This document shows, piece after piece, positions 12,368 through 22,982 of a DNA stretch of 64,000 nucleotides. The position numbers and the translations under genes were made by a program. Source of the DNA: Neospora caninum Liverpool (taxonomy: Eukaryota > Apicomplexa > Conoidasida > Eucoccidiorida > Sarcocystidae). The notes below the pieces were generated by a model. The model ran no database searches. It saw nothing but the letters and a program-made list of their open reading frames with translations, and was not told the origin of the DNA. Position 1 is the stretch's first letter. Each line of letters begins with the position of its first letter. The DNA lies in assembly GCF_000208865.1 (NCBI RefSeq), contig NC_018389.1, positions 1,674,001-1,738,000 on the forward strand, in the 5' to 3' direction.

Positions 12368-12936
12368 ATGTTTGCAAATGCGTGCGGGTGTGTGGAGGTA
12401 TCCGTATATAGGGCGTGAGAGCCTGAGTAGCCCGCCTGGTCTGTGTTCCTGCTGTAGGACTCTGCCAATGATGTGGGGCCGCCAATACACCGTCACCGCG
12501 GCTATTGTTGGTGGCGTTTTAGGTAAGCCAGCAAGAGGGTAGCAGACGCGAACACTTGGTGCTCTGGAGATAGAGGCGTTTGTCGTCCCAGATGTCAGGG
12601 GTGTGTGCTTTCCTTTGGAACTTTACCGTTGCCTGAGGAGTTAGTCATTCTCGGGCGCTTGATGGGTGTTGGTTCCTCCATCGCCTGTGTGTCACGAGAA
12701 CTTAATCGTAGGATGGAACGGTCTTTATGTCCGTGTCCTACAATGTGGCCTAGCGCGTTCCCATTTCATTTGCACTTCTCATGTGTGACGTTTCAGCTCA
12801 GGAATTGCGAAAATACATCACAAAGGAGCAAGAGCCGATCCCCAACTGCCTGTTGTTCAACGCCGACTCTTCCACTGCGGCAGTTGCTAGTCTGCCTCCA
12901 TCAGGAGTTTCTGTGTCTGTTATCAAGACTCCCTAG
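7528..12936 (+). CDS. SAE1: SUMO-activating enzyme subunit 1 (AOS1/SAE1)
   Basis: Eleven exons: 7528-7646, 8003-8079, 8364-8455, 9121-9348, 9683-9718, 9968-10035, 10643-10793, 11448-11493, 11882-12080, 12458-12522 and 12797-12936. They total 1221 nt with all phases closing, giving 406 aa (about 350 in animals). With UBA2 this protein forms the heterodimeric E1 that adenylates SUMO. The family signature FDRQIRLWG is at residues 26-34 and supplies the Arg that reaches the partner's ATP site. The first Rossmann strand VLLVG is at 46-50, followed by ELAKNLALSG. FTAICVA matches the SAE1 crossover strand. DTLCRQLNVAFCSS and GKLGFGFLDF match the core fold, and TAAIVGGVLAQELRKYIT is the conserved C-terminal helix. 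No catalytic Cys is expected in this subunit. The residues after VLLVG read LTSIHVE rather than the glycine-rich form. A charged, low-complexity insertion lies in exon 7. Introns carry AT-rich microsatellites. The start is preceded by TTCCTC, and no upstream in-frame ATG gives family sequence. Confidence 0.93.
9763..9781. repeat. (AT)n microsatellite
   Basis: Short AT run in the AOS1 intron after exon 9683-9718. Confidence 0.9.
10821..10864. repeat. Compound (AAAT)n(AT)n microsatellite
   Basis: About five AAAT units followed by an AT run in the AOS1 intron just after exon 10643-10793. Confidence 0.95.
11261..11278. repeat. (AT)n microsatellite
   Basis: Short AT run in the same AOS1 intron, upstream of exon 11448-11493. 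Confidence 0.9.
12335..12364. repeat. (AT)n microsatellite
   Basis: AT run in the AOS1 intron before exon 12458-12522. It is the last long AT tract before 48976. Confidence 0.95.
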
Positions 12937-14216
12937 ACCCTTTACTAAAAACCGTCTGATTCGCTTTGTACATAGGAATGTTTCACTTGACGAGAAAATA
13001 TATGAAAACACGAACGCAACCACGTTCCTTCGTGGACTTTCCACCTTTAGGAGAGTGAGGGCAAGTCCTCCGCGGTAGAGAGGCACCTTGTGGACGCTGA
13101 AACGAACGCGCCAGGACTTCCGGAAGGGTCGCGACAAACGCGATGCGGAAATGTGTTTGCATACGCATTTCTGCTTCACCTTCGCGCATCGCGAGGAGTG
13201 ATCTGGAACAGTTTCTGCCGGGACACCTCGCCGCGTCGCTGCCGTTCATCCGGATGTAAAAATCCAAACCACGTTTCGCTTTCCCTTCTTCGTACCTCCT
13301 CTGGTGACATGAAACAGTTCCGCATTCGTTACCAAACGCTTGTTGCCAGCTGTAGCCACACACCATCATGCCCTTCTCGGTCACTCGTAAACCATCGTCC
13401 ACAGCTAAACTCAAACATCACAGCACTTGGGTGGAACATTGTTGCTTTTGTTTCCTCCGTCGGCGAGCGTCCGACATCAACAGTAGCTTGCCTTAAATCC
13501 TCCGGTGGCTCTGCCGACAGCTATGAATTGTCCGTCGCGCTGGCTGAAATCATTTTCTTCGTGTCGACGGGCAAGCAGAGTACAGTCGAGGGCTGCTGAC
13601 ACTCAGGTTGTGTTTAGCAGAGTCGCAACCACGTATTTACTCTCATTTTTCCAGGCCAGTGTGAAACGGGTTAGTCGTGAGAGGCACTGTAAGTGCCAGT
13701 TAATAATATCTCTGATTGGAAACGCGTGACGCTTTCCGCTGGCCACTTTCACGAACACGTGCCTCTTCAAAGGGCGTGGAATTCGCAGAAGGAACTTCAG
13801 AGTACCGGAAAGAAGTTGGATGCTGCCGAACCGAACACAATTTTAAAAGTGCTTTCGAATGGAACAGGCTTCGCAATGAGGTTCTGCATCCGCTGGAACC
13901 CCTGTGCGGCAAGTGGCAAACATGTTCGGTTCAGAAGCGTGGGGCTTTACGTTCTCACCTTTTGAAGAACGGCGTTTATGGCACGAATGTAGTCAGTTGA
14001 ACTGCAGAAAGTTGTGACCGAGCATATGTAGTCCCTTTTGTGCGAAATAAGAGCGGTAGGTCTGTACCGCCACAGACCTAGCGTATCCTGTTCGCACGAC
14101 GACATCCTCTCAGCCCCCACAGACAGGGCGGGGGGGGGGGGCTGTTGCTGTTTTAAATCGAACAGCCATGCACTTCGAACCCCTACACAAATTGGGAGTT
14201 TTGGTTTTTTAGAAAT
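12937..14216. other. Intergenic region, AOS1 3' flank to the next gene
   Basis: No conserved exon is recognised in these 1.28 kb. Open frames on both strands (for example around 13090-13599) are scattered and lack family sequence. An uninterrupted G run of about 12 bases lies near 14129-14140. The stretch probably holds the AOS1 3' UTR and the promoter of the downstream gene. Confidence 0.4.
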
Positions 14217-17029
14217 ATGGTTGATGGAGACAGAACTAGTCCACAGGCGTGGACTGGGGCTGACAGTGGCGCTACGGTGGGAGAGGGGAAAGTGGCGGAA
14301 GTAAGCAAACAACGTGCAGACGTACTGCCCCTCAGTGAAAGCAGCTTCTTGGGGAGCCAGCTCATCGACACGGGTGACGTGGAGGTGCTGTCTCACATGA
14401 AATTTGCTGCAGCGGTGAGGAAAGAAGGCCGTGCACTGTGGACTCCTGGCACAGGCCTTCTTTCCTCGCGCCTTCGCACTGGGGGCATAGATCCTCAAAT
14501 GGCCATTGGTTGTAGGGACGAATCCCCCTTCAGCTCAGAACCGCTTTCCGTTGCCTCTAAGAACAAGGAAACGGTGGAGCTGTGGGAGGAGGGAGAACCT
14601 GGAAAAGACGCTCGACAAGAGATGACGCACGGTGCAGAGGTTACCGCTCCATCTACAGTACAAGGGTGCGAGCAAACGTCAGAGTCTGTGTCTCTCATTG
14701 CACTGGATGTTGCGTCGTGTGGCCATGCACAGGATGGCGGCGAACATGATCAGGCACAACCGCACGAGGAACCGCTCTCCTCTTCTGCCCAGCCACAAGG
14801 GTCAGGCTGCAACCGTGAATACGCTGAGGAATTGACAGAAGGAGGCGACCTTCCAGCGGATACAGAGCCGCAGGGTCTTCCACGCGTGGCGTCACAGTAT
14901 GAGTTCGACGGCGGGAAAGATAGTTCAGAATCAAATGACGACGACTCTCAGTTTCTAGTTGAAGAAGGGTTTGAGAATCTACGCAAGACCCACGTGGTCC
15001 TATCACGGTCTGTACGCTCTTCACTGACGGACACGGCGCAGCGGTCCCGGTACACGCGGCTCCTTGCTCAATTTCAGAAAGAGTTGGAAAGTGTTGGCCT
15101 TAACACATTCGAGGCCACTCGGCATCGCCAAGCTTTCCCTCGCTTCTTGAAAACGTGGGCGCAGAAGTTGAAGCCTTGTGTGGACCTCTTCCCTTTCTCG
15201 ATTTTCATGTGTGCCGCAAAACTGCGAAACGTGCATCGAGTGAACGGCAGAAACTACAACTACTCGCACAAACTCCTTCGTTTTCGAGATAACCTCCTCA
15301 GGGCGTTTATTCAAGCAAAAGAAACGAATCATCTAGTCATCTGCAGGAGCCTCCAGCACTCCAAGGACGGCACACCTTCGCAACAGCTGCCGAGTCGATC
15401 TAAGCAGGCAAGAGGCTACTATGACGAGAAGTGAAGAAACTCTCGTGATATTATTCATACACACGATCATGGACAGGGCAGTTTGCAGATTCAACGACGC
15501 AGGTCTCATAATCCGAAGAGGTTTCGTGAGGAGGCCAAATCAACTCGATCCCCTCCCCTGTCGCTGCAAGCTTTCTCATGCTTATACTGCCTGTTTGTTT
15601 GCGTTAAATGGTATCAACACACCGGAAATGTCAGAGAGTGGGCTTCGTTGAAGAAGCCAAAAGAAAATGGGGAACCTTCGGAGAAAACGTAAAGGTATGA
15701 TTTGCATTAATAGTATCTCTACGTGAATTCCTTTCCACCTGTGATTGACAGCCTCTCTCCCCTCTGTATCTGACTCGACATTCCGTTATGCAGGATACAG
15801 AGTTTCTTCAGTGCTGGTTCGCCTTTGAGGTCCGGTACCTTTACGAGACGGAACATATTTCCATCCGAGCACTGAAACCTTTAGTGGACTGTATCCTGTC
15901 CCTAGAGTGTCTGATGGTATCGGAGAAGAAAGAGGTCTCCCTGGCCCCTCCGCAACGAGAGCAACAATACCTCTGCACAATTAGGTGCCTGCAGAGTTTT
16001 TGTGCTTGCCTTAGTCGACTGGCCACAGATGCCCTTCAGGACCCGAAGCTCGTGGAACTCAATCACGAGCCCGAGGTGCTGGTAGTGGCAAGTGTGATTC
16101 GATGGAGAGACAAACTCGAAAGAGAGGCAAGGAATGAAAGCCAGGTAAGCAACGGCAATTGTCTTCCATGTCTTACGCTCCAGGGCTTCTCCCTTGAATT
16201 ACCCCAACTCACCACAGCAGGACTCTACAGTGGTTGGGAACTGTACGTAGATTTATTGATACGAGCGTAGCTCAAAAAAGAATCACAGTTGCATTGTGCA
16301 TGTTGAGATGACTGACGAGCTTGTGAAATGCCGTCCAATAGGCGGGCAGGACAGCACCCACTCATCTATGTAGTTCGTCGTGTGGAGACAAACCCTCACA
16401 GGAAGGCTGCCTGCTATAGGTGTTTTGGCTGAGAACGAACTGCGCTCTGGAGGCTAGGCAGAGTTGGAGCGACTGGGGCGTGTAGGTCAGAGTAGCGACA
16501 GCACCCTCACCCCAAACAAAAATCGAGAAACGAAACAAAGTTTATACGGGGGATGGGTTTACAGTTACCAGCAGGTCGACGCGGCACGCGGACCCCTAAA
16601 CAGAGGACGCGGCAACGTCGTTCGTTGGGTAAGAGCCGATGAAAGACAAGAAAGGTGAAACATTGAAACCTGTACAGGACGCATCTGTATGTCTGACCCT
16701 CACGTGTATGTTCGCAGAACGTTTTCTTGGTCGAAACGACCGAAGCTGAGGTCTTCGACATTGACTATCACTCCCATGCTTCTTTGCTAAACATAGACGC
16801 AGGGGACATTGCCTTCATGGTGATGAACAAAACGGCAGTAACGCGATGCCACAACCTTATCTTCCAGTTCAACGAACTGCGCGACGCTATTTGGGGGCGC
16901 CGTGAGTGTCTCGATCATATTGATGCGCATTTAGACAGAGATGAGGCGCTAGTAAGCAGTATTAAAGCGTTCGAGGTGGCGTATGTGCATTGCAAGCGCC
17001 TCATCTTAAGGCCGTGCAATCTAATCTAG
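14217..17029 (+). CDS. Conserved-looking hypothetical protein, three exons
   Basis: I do not recognise the family. The exon model is 14217-15407, 15794-16144 and 16718-17029, giving 617 aa with phases that close. Residues 1-250 are acidic, Ser/Glu/Gln-rich and probably disordered. From about residue 250 onward the protein is helical and hydrophobic-patterned, with several Trp/Cys-rich segments such as LQCWFAFEVRYLYE and CIRCLQSFCACL-type stretches, suggesting a folded all-alpha C-terminal domain. There is no signal peptide or clear transmembrane helix. The first intron would use a GC donor (AAGCAG followed by GCAAGA); the competing GT donor at 15431 breaks the frame unless an extra exon exists. 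The second junction (CAG|GTAAGC to GCAG|AAC) is clean. The ATG at 14217 sits in AAATATGG, a favourable context, but unseen upstream exons are possible. The gene runs tail-to-tail with SFI1, 431 bp away. Confidence 0.7.
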
Positions 17030-17460
17030 TAGGTGCGGCGTCACACTCCCTACATAGGAATCAAAATTCGTTATCATACCACTTGACTTGTCTCGCATAT
17101 ATTTTTAGCTTAGTTCTTTTCGTACAATCACTTTGATTATCGGACGTTGCTAATGAACCAAAACGCAGTCGAATAAACGTTTTCTACCTTCCACGCCTGC
17201 CGCGTGCGTGGCCGCTTCGGTGTAGACACGGTTCAAGCACACAATACCATGCACGTGCTTAGGTGAGTGATAAAATGCTCTCGCTCAACCTCCACACTAG
17301 AATGAAGGATATCAGAGCATCCACTGGCACACGGCTCCGCCTTTCGACTACCTTTGCTAACAAAGTCCTCCCGTTTGCTGGTGGTTGATTTTCGGCTGTG
17401 CTAGCAAAAGCCGCTTAAAGGACACAGCTCTATGGTAGGAAAGTAAGAGTTCGCAAGGAT
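17030..17460. other. Tail-to-tail intergenic spacer
   Basis: 431 bp between two convergent stop codons (17029 plus, 17461 minus), AT-richer than its surroundings. Presumed 3' UTRs of both genes; no ORF or structure of note. Confidence 0.5.
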
Positions 17461-20400
17461 TCAACCATTTCGCTCGCGATTTGAAGGTTCATGATGGTCA
17501 AGGTCGAGCAAGTAGTGACGCTGAACATGAGCGAGGGCATGCAATGTCTTTCGCCTCGCAAACGCAGCTTTCCAGTTTCTCATGCACCGAACCACTCGGA
17601 ATTCATCTTGAAGCTTTTTCACAATCCCATTCTTCGTCCGTAAAAAGGTCTGCCATGTTTTGAATCCCTGCCCTAGCACTGTCCTGACCCGGAAGTTATG
17701 AGCCTTCTTATATGCCATCCGAGCCGACTCAGTCTCAAGCCAGTGAGGATCGGATACTCGTTGACTAGACGTCAAATTTCTTCTTTGAAGTGGCGTTTCG
17801 CTGGTCCCCTTCAGCGAACCAGCTGGCCCTCGTTCGCTCGCGGCAGGGCTGACCAACTGTCGCCAAGCGACGAACGCCCTCAGTAGAATTTCACTTCGTC
17901 GTGCTACAGCGGAATTGCTTGCTACATGGCAGATGGAACGCGACTTTCTATGAGTTCGCGTCGAATCGAGGCAACGGTCCGTCTGATGTGCAGCTGCAAA
18001 ACGGGAGATATCAGGCTCTCCTGAAATCCAGGGCTTTGAGCGAGGTATCGACGTAATGGTGTGCTGGCGTGTTGACGAAAAACCTGCATCGCAGATATTC
18101 GCGCTTCCCTCCTTCTTTTGCTGCTCCGTAGAGGGCGTCTTTCCCGCAGCAACCAAGTGTGCATTCACAAGCACCTGCGCGTTATCACAGCTCCGATTAT
18201 CCTGCGGGATTGCTACGCTCTTTGAAAGCACCCAACTTTGGAAACCACCACTGAGCTCCGACTGTGCAGGTGACCTCGGTGACCTACCGCGCGGCCCCGT
18301 TTCTGCCGCGATAGACGAGAGTGCGAACTCTGTCTGGTCCCGCCAGAATGCGAACACGGTAGTGAGTAGCGCACGGTTCCGAAGCGACACAGTCATCGCA
18401 TAGGAGTTCCTCAAGCGCCACCTGTAGTTCGCTACTTCATTCCAAACAACGAGGAGTCTCTCCGTAGTCACGGTAGCCCAGGCATCTAGTTTCGCCTGGT
18501 CTCGGGCTCGCTTTGTGTCGCGATATTCCGCGTAAGCGATTAACGTCCCTAAGACCCTTCTCCCATGTTGCCGCAATTGGAACGCCCGCACTTGCTGCGA
18601 TTCAGTGTATATCTCCTGCCAGGCTCTCCAATAGCGTTCAAGCACATTTCCTTTATTTCGAGCCACAAGGGAGGCGGCCAGTTCTCTGTCGTACCTGCGC
18701 CTGCAAACGATCTGCCACCAACAGGAAAAGGCCTCAAACTTAGCCGACCTCCTGGTTATGGCAAGTGTGAACCACTGGAGAAATGGTTGCCTTTTCCTTG
18801 CATCGAGACTCTTTACAAACAGCTCGGCTGAGGTCTTGCGAAGATGACGTCTCCGTCTGCTGAAGCCTTTCCAGGAAGCCAAAGCCTTTTTTGTCGTGTA
18901 CGCGTAGCAGAACTTCGTTGCACGCTGATGGGCGAGTGTCACCTGCCTCCACGTCGCCCAGGCAGCGCTGTAAAGGGCACTTTCTCTCGCGTCTAGAAGA
19001 CAGCGAAACACGAATCTCTCTCGCTTGCGCTGCCTACTCAGTCGATGCCAGTGGCAGAGGACACGATGTGCGTACCGGGTGGCGTTTGCCCTTCCTATTT
19101 GTCGCTGAACTGCCCTAAGAAACGCAGCCTGTCGGAGTTCTGAAAACCAGCGGCGTGTTCGTTTTGCTACCAAACTGTTATACGCCCGACTTGCCAACGC
19201 ACGCCCACAAGCGAATGACCGCCAAGTGCAGAGGGCGGTCGATAATAGGATTTTCTCCTTGTCTCGCAAAATAGCTCGTATGCCTTTTTGAACTGCTTGC
19301 TCCGTGAGCAAGTGCTCTCGGAATCGCCCTTTCCAGCGGTGAAAAGCCGCGACAACGTTTTTTAGCTGATTCTCTCTTCTCTTCATTCTCATCAAGCTCG
19401 ACAGTTGTGTCCATCGCCGCCACCCTCGAATGAGAGCTTTGAGTCTCCAGGGGCGCGAGAGGGCCTCAGATCTGCATGGGACGAAGAGACACAACGCCAC
19501 GAGAGTGAAGTGGATCAGTGGCCCGTGCGGTTCCACAATTGCGGCTCCTTGCCCCATGCCTCGTGCTGGGTTGGACAGTCTGAACACTGGAACATAAACT
19601 GGTTCATGTTTAGGTATCACCGCTACTGTGCGGGAGCACGTCAACCACTACTAAGCGCCTCAGAATCCACAGGCTTCGCTCACCTTGCGTGCTCTGCAGC
19701 GGCTCGGGTCGTCGCCTCTCTCCAGATCCGAAGAACCATACAGAGGGTTTCTCGGCGTCGCGCTTCTTCCAGCTGTGAAGCAACGATTAGAAGCTTCGTG
19801 CATGCACCTATGTAGGCATGCCACTTGCACCATCCTTTCAAGCCCTTTTTAAGAAGAGAAATCGTATAGATCCCCGTTGCATTAGCCTCACGTTCTCTCG
19901 CTTGTAGTTGAGCAAGTCTGTAGCCAGCAAAGCCTCGGAGTACCCGGAACTTTACAGACTTGTAATAGGCTGCCTCTCCTGTAGCACCGTGAGCCAAGGG
20001 ACACAGTACGCCACGTGAAATGGGAAACAATCGTTTTTTTTCACTAATCTAAATGTCCACTCCTCGGCAGAACTTCTGGTGACAGGGAATGCATCCAGCT
20101 TCCGCTCCCGTAAGTGTTCGAGGCAAACCGTTGTTACAGATGTGTGGTCACATTCTAGTTCATTGCCGTAGTTTCGTGTCGCCAACACTCGCGCGGCACG
20201 CCTCACCATGGAAACCGTGAGAATGGTCGTACAGTCAAGCTTCGATGGCTGCAGTTCGCGTTAATCTCCTGACCATGTTGAACCCATCCCCACTCCGTTC
20301 ACCGGGGCTCCTCATCACCCCCTGCCGCCCCCGCCGTACATGGTACAGTAGTAAAATGATGAACCACGAACACTGCTCCGATGACGTGTTTGTGAACAGG

Positions 20401-22982
20401 GGAATACGGGCACGGAACCTCACCTGCCTCGCCTGTTTGGGAGACTGCCATCCACTCTCCTTGGCAGTTCCACAGCAGTGCAGAAACCGGAGCGTTCGAT
20501 TCCAAGCCTAACTTTCCATACTGAACAAAAAGTAAAGACCGTCCGCCCAGGCCCCGTTTTCCCCGGAAAAACCCACGCGGAATTTGCCTGGGAAAGGCCC
20601 AAACGCGAAAAAACAACCGCTCCCGNNNNNNNNNNNNNNNNNNNNNNNNNNNNNNNNNNNNNNNNNNNNNNNNNNNNNNNNNNNNNNNNNNNNNNNNNNN
20701 NNNNNNNNNNNNNNNNNNNNNNNNNCCCGGAACTTTACAAACTTGTAATAGGCTGCCTCTCCGGTAGCCCCGTGAGCCAAGGGACACATTACCCCCCGTG
20801 AAATGGGAAACAATCTTTTTTTTTCACTAATCTAAATGTCCCCTCCTCGGCAGAACTTTTGGTGACAGGGAATGCATCCAGCTTCCGCTCCCGTAAGTGT
20901 TCGAGGCAAACCGTTGTTACAAAAGGGGGGTCCCATTTTAGTTCATTGCCGTAGTTTGGGGTCGCCAACACTTGGGGGGCACGCCTCCCCATGGAAACCG
21001 TGAAAATGGTTGTACAATCAAGCTTCGATGGCTGCAGTTCGCGTTAATTTCCTGCCCATGTTGAACCCCTCCCCCCTCCGTTCCCCGGGGCTCCTCATCC
21101 CCCCCCCCCCCCCCCCCCCCCCCCCACCAAGCAGGGAAAGGCCAATCATGCTGCAGATCCACTTCAGCTGGAGGAAAACCGGGGGCGCGTGCGTCACGGA
21201 ACAAGCAAAGGGAGCAATATCTGACTGACTCCTGAAATGTCCAGAGGGACTCGCTATCATGAGCCTGCAAGAAGTGTCATACTGTTCTGAGTGTGGTTCC
21301 GCTTGTCGCCACGGCCATCGCAACTTACCCACAGCTGTAAGCCCACGCCCTTCTACCACACCCGCACGGAAGGCTCTCAGGCCAAAGGTTTTTAAGAAAG
21401 CCTTGCGGGCACTGGTGGCATAATGGATGCGAAGCCATGCGAGGAAGTGTCTTTGAGCAATATGCGCGACGGCCTCTAGGTGACATATCTCTCCCTTAAT
21501 GCGTAGCTGGGTTGTAGTGTGTGCGTGCATACGAAGGGCCAGGAATGCATGGCGCAAGATTTTGAGCGATCGGTGATGCTTTGCATCCGAGCTAAGTCTG
21601 CGCAGAATTTGTCTTTCCGAAGCAATATGCCTCCACGTAGACAAGAAGGTCTGAAGCGTCGATGACTGGAACGGGAGTAATTTTCGGGGAACTGCTTGCA
21701 GACCCCGTGACAACGCGTTCTTCGTACGCCAGCACTCAGTATCCTCTAGCAGCTGGCCAAGCGCTGCGATGGGAAAGACGGGTTCTGAGAGTGAATCGCG
21801 GATATCCTGGGGATTTGACGACGGAGAGCACGAGCGTTCGCTTCCATCCAACTTGGATGCGTCGCGATGGATACATGTCCGACGCGCCCCCTCGCTGCTG
21901 ACTCTGAGTTTCACCAGTGTGTGTTCCACCGGCTCAGGCTGGGAGTGCGGCCGCACTCTGGTAGGGTGCACTGTGCCACTTCCGATGGCTTTCAGGGCTG
22001 CGATAGCTTGGAATGCAAATCTGGCACCCGGACCTGCGTGGTTCGCACGAAAGCCAATGCGTTGAATACTGTCGCCGGAACCTGGGCCGCGGGGGCTGGT
22101 CGGTTGGCTGATCGGGCACAGGGAGCCTGCCGGTAACTTGCGCTGTCGGCATAACTCGGCCTTCTGTGGTGCAATGGACTGCGTAAACGGCGCACAGCGT
22201 GGTGCATCACGCGGTACATGCGCGGAAGCCGTCACGGTACCACTTGGTATGAGTGTGACACTGTCACGGGACTCCACATGCGGGCCACAGGATGTTTCTA
22301 GTGGGACCTGTCTGGTGTTGCCTGAATGAGCGTCGGCACTTCCAAGCCAAGTCCTATCATGAAGCACACAGCCACGCTGGTGGGGCAGAACTTCACTCGT
22401 GGCGTTTGGATCTGACCTAGCCCAAGACTGAAGAAACTGAAGGGGTTCCGATGGAGACCTGTGCAGTCCAGATACGACGCCGAAAGGTGAAGGCTTCGAG
22501 AAAACGTGAGCATTGTCCCTGTTCACTCGACGTTCAGCCGGTGAAGGAGATGACAATCGGGAACAAGAAATCTGTTGTGCTTCCTGCGAACCCTCACGTC
22601 TCTCATTGCCACTTTTGGTTTTCGTAAGGTCGGTCGTAGATTGTTTCCAGTAGCAGTGGATATCCGCTAGAGAAGGATGAATGAATGATGTAGAGGCAGC
22701 CGTTGAAGCTGTATTCCATGAGCCGCTTCTGTTGGCATGGCTGAGCCTTTTCAGAAATGGAGAGCTAGATGCCACGTTTCCGCGATCTCTCGACGGTGCA
22801 CATCTGTCCTGGTAAACTCCTGGAAACAGGTGATGTCCCTCCTGTTGTCTTTGATCGGGGAAGAAGCTGAGACCTGGCCAAGCACTGTCGACGTCTGCGC
22901 TCGACGGTGCCGAACACGACATCCACTGATCCCTCTCACTGCTACCAGCGGGGGAGCAGTTTCTTCTGTTACACGCTTTCAT
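17461..22982 (-). CDS. SFI1: SFI1-like centrin-binding repeat protein
   Basis: Three exons on the minus strand: 22982-21329, 19978-19684 and 19471-17461. They join in phase to 1319 aa. The protein carries many degenerate Sfi1 repeats, in which a hydrophobic pair is followed by F/L-x-x-W and basic residues. Examples are LQTFLSTWRHIA, HFLAWLRIHYA, LKALIRGWRRW, ALCTWRSFACGRAL, RVLCHWHRLSRQRKR, AAWATWRQVTLAHQRA, VLERYWRAWQEIY, VFAFWRDQ, ILLRAFVAWRQL and GFKTWQTFLRTKNG; at least fifteen run from about residue 405 to the C-terminus. Sfi1 forms a long helix decorated by centrin at centrosomes, spindle poles and basal bodies. Residues 1-400 are Ser/Arg/His-rich and likely disordered. The ATG at 22982 is the first in the open frame. 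The first junction (GTGG|GTAAGT to CTACAG|GAG) spans a misassembled block with an N gap, but its repeat pattern continues smoothly, so I trust the join. Head-to-head with IFT144. Confidence 0.85.
19943..20331. repeat. Direct repeat copy A (authentic copy)
   Basis: This stretch recurs without indels at +783 bases (20726-21114). It includes the first 36 bases of the second SFI1 exon and its acceptor CTACAG plus upstream intron. In copy A the splice acceptor and coding sequence are intact, so I take it as the genuine locus. Confidence 0.85.
20332..20536 (-). repeat. Inverted partial copy of an IFT144 segment
   Basis: Reads as the reverse complement of 24806-25010, covering IFT144 exon 2 (24822-24918) and part of the following intron. 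The match is ungapped with only a handful of mismatches. It has no start, no partner exons and sits in an SFI1 intron beside the N gap. An assembly error is more likely than a pseudogene. Confidence 0.85.
20626..20725. other. Assembly gap of 100 N
   Basis: Exactly 100 N bases, the usual placeholder for a gap of unknown size. It is flanked on the left by an inverted IFT144 fragment with a homopolymer-rich tail and on the right by a degraded duplicate of 19943 onward. Confidence 0.99.
20726..21125. repeat. Direct repeat copy B (degraded duplicate) ending in poly-C
   Basis: Ungapped duplicate of 19943-20331. The differences are mostly changes to C or G that lengthen homopolymers (for example CTACAG has become CTACCG on the coding strand, destroying the acceptor). 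It ends in a run of about 26 C at 21100-21125. The pattern looks like poor-quality base calls rather than evolutionary divergence. Confidence 0.85.

Noticed and set aside
20299..20813. Predicted proteins running through the N gap
   Set aside because: They are translations of N bases and of the misassembled duplicate; not genes.
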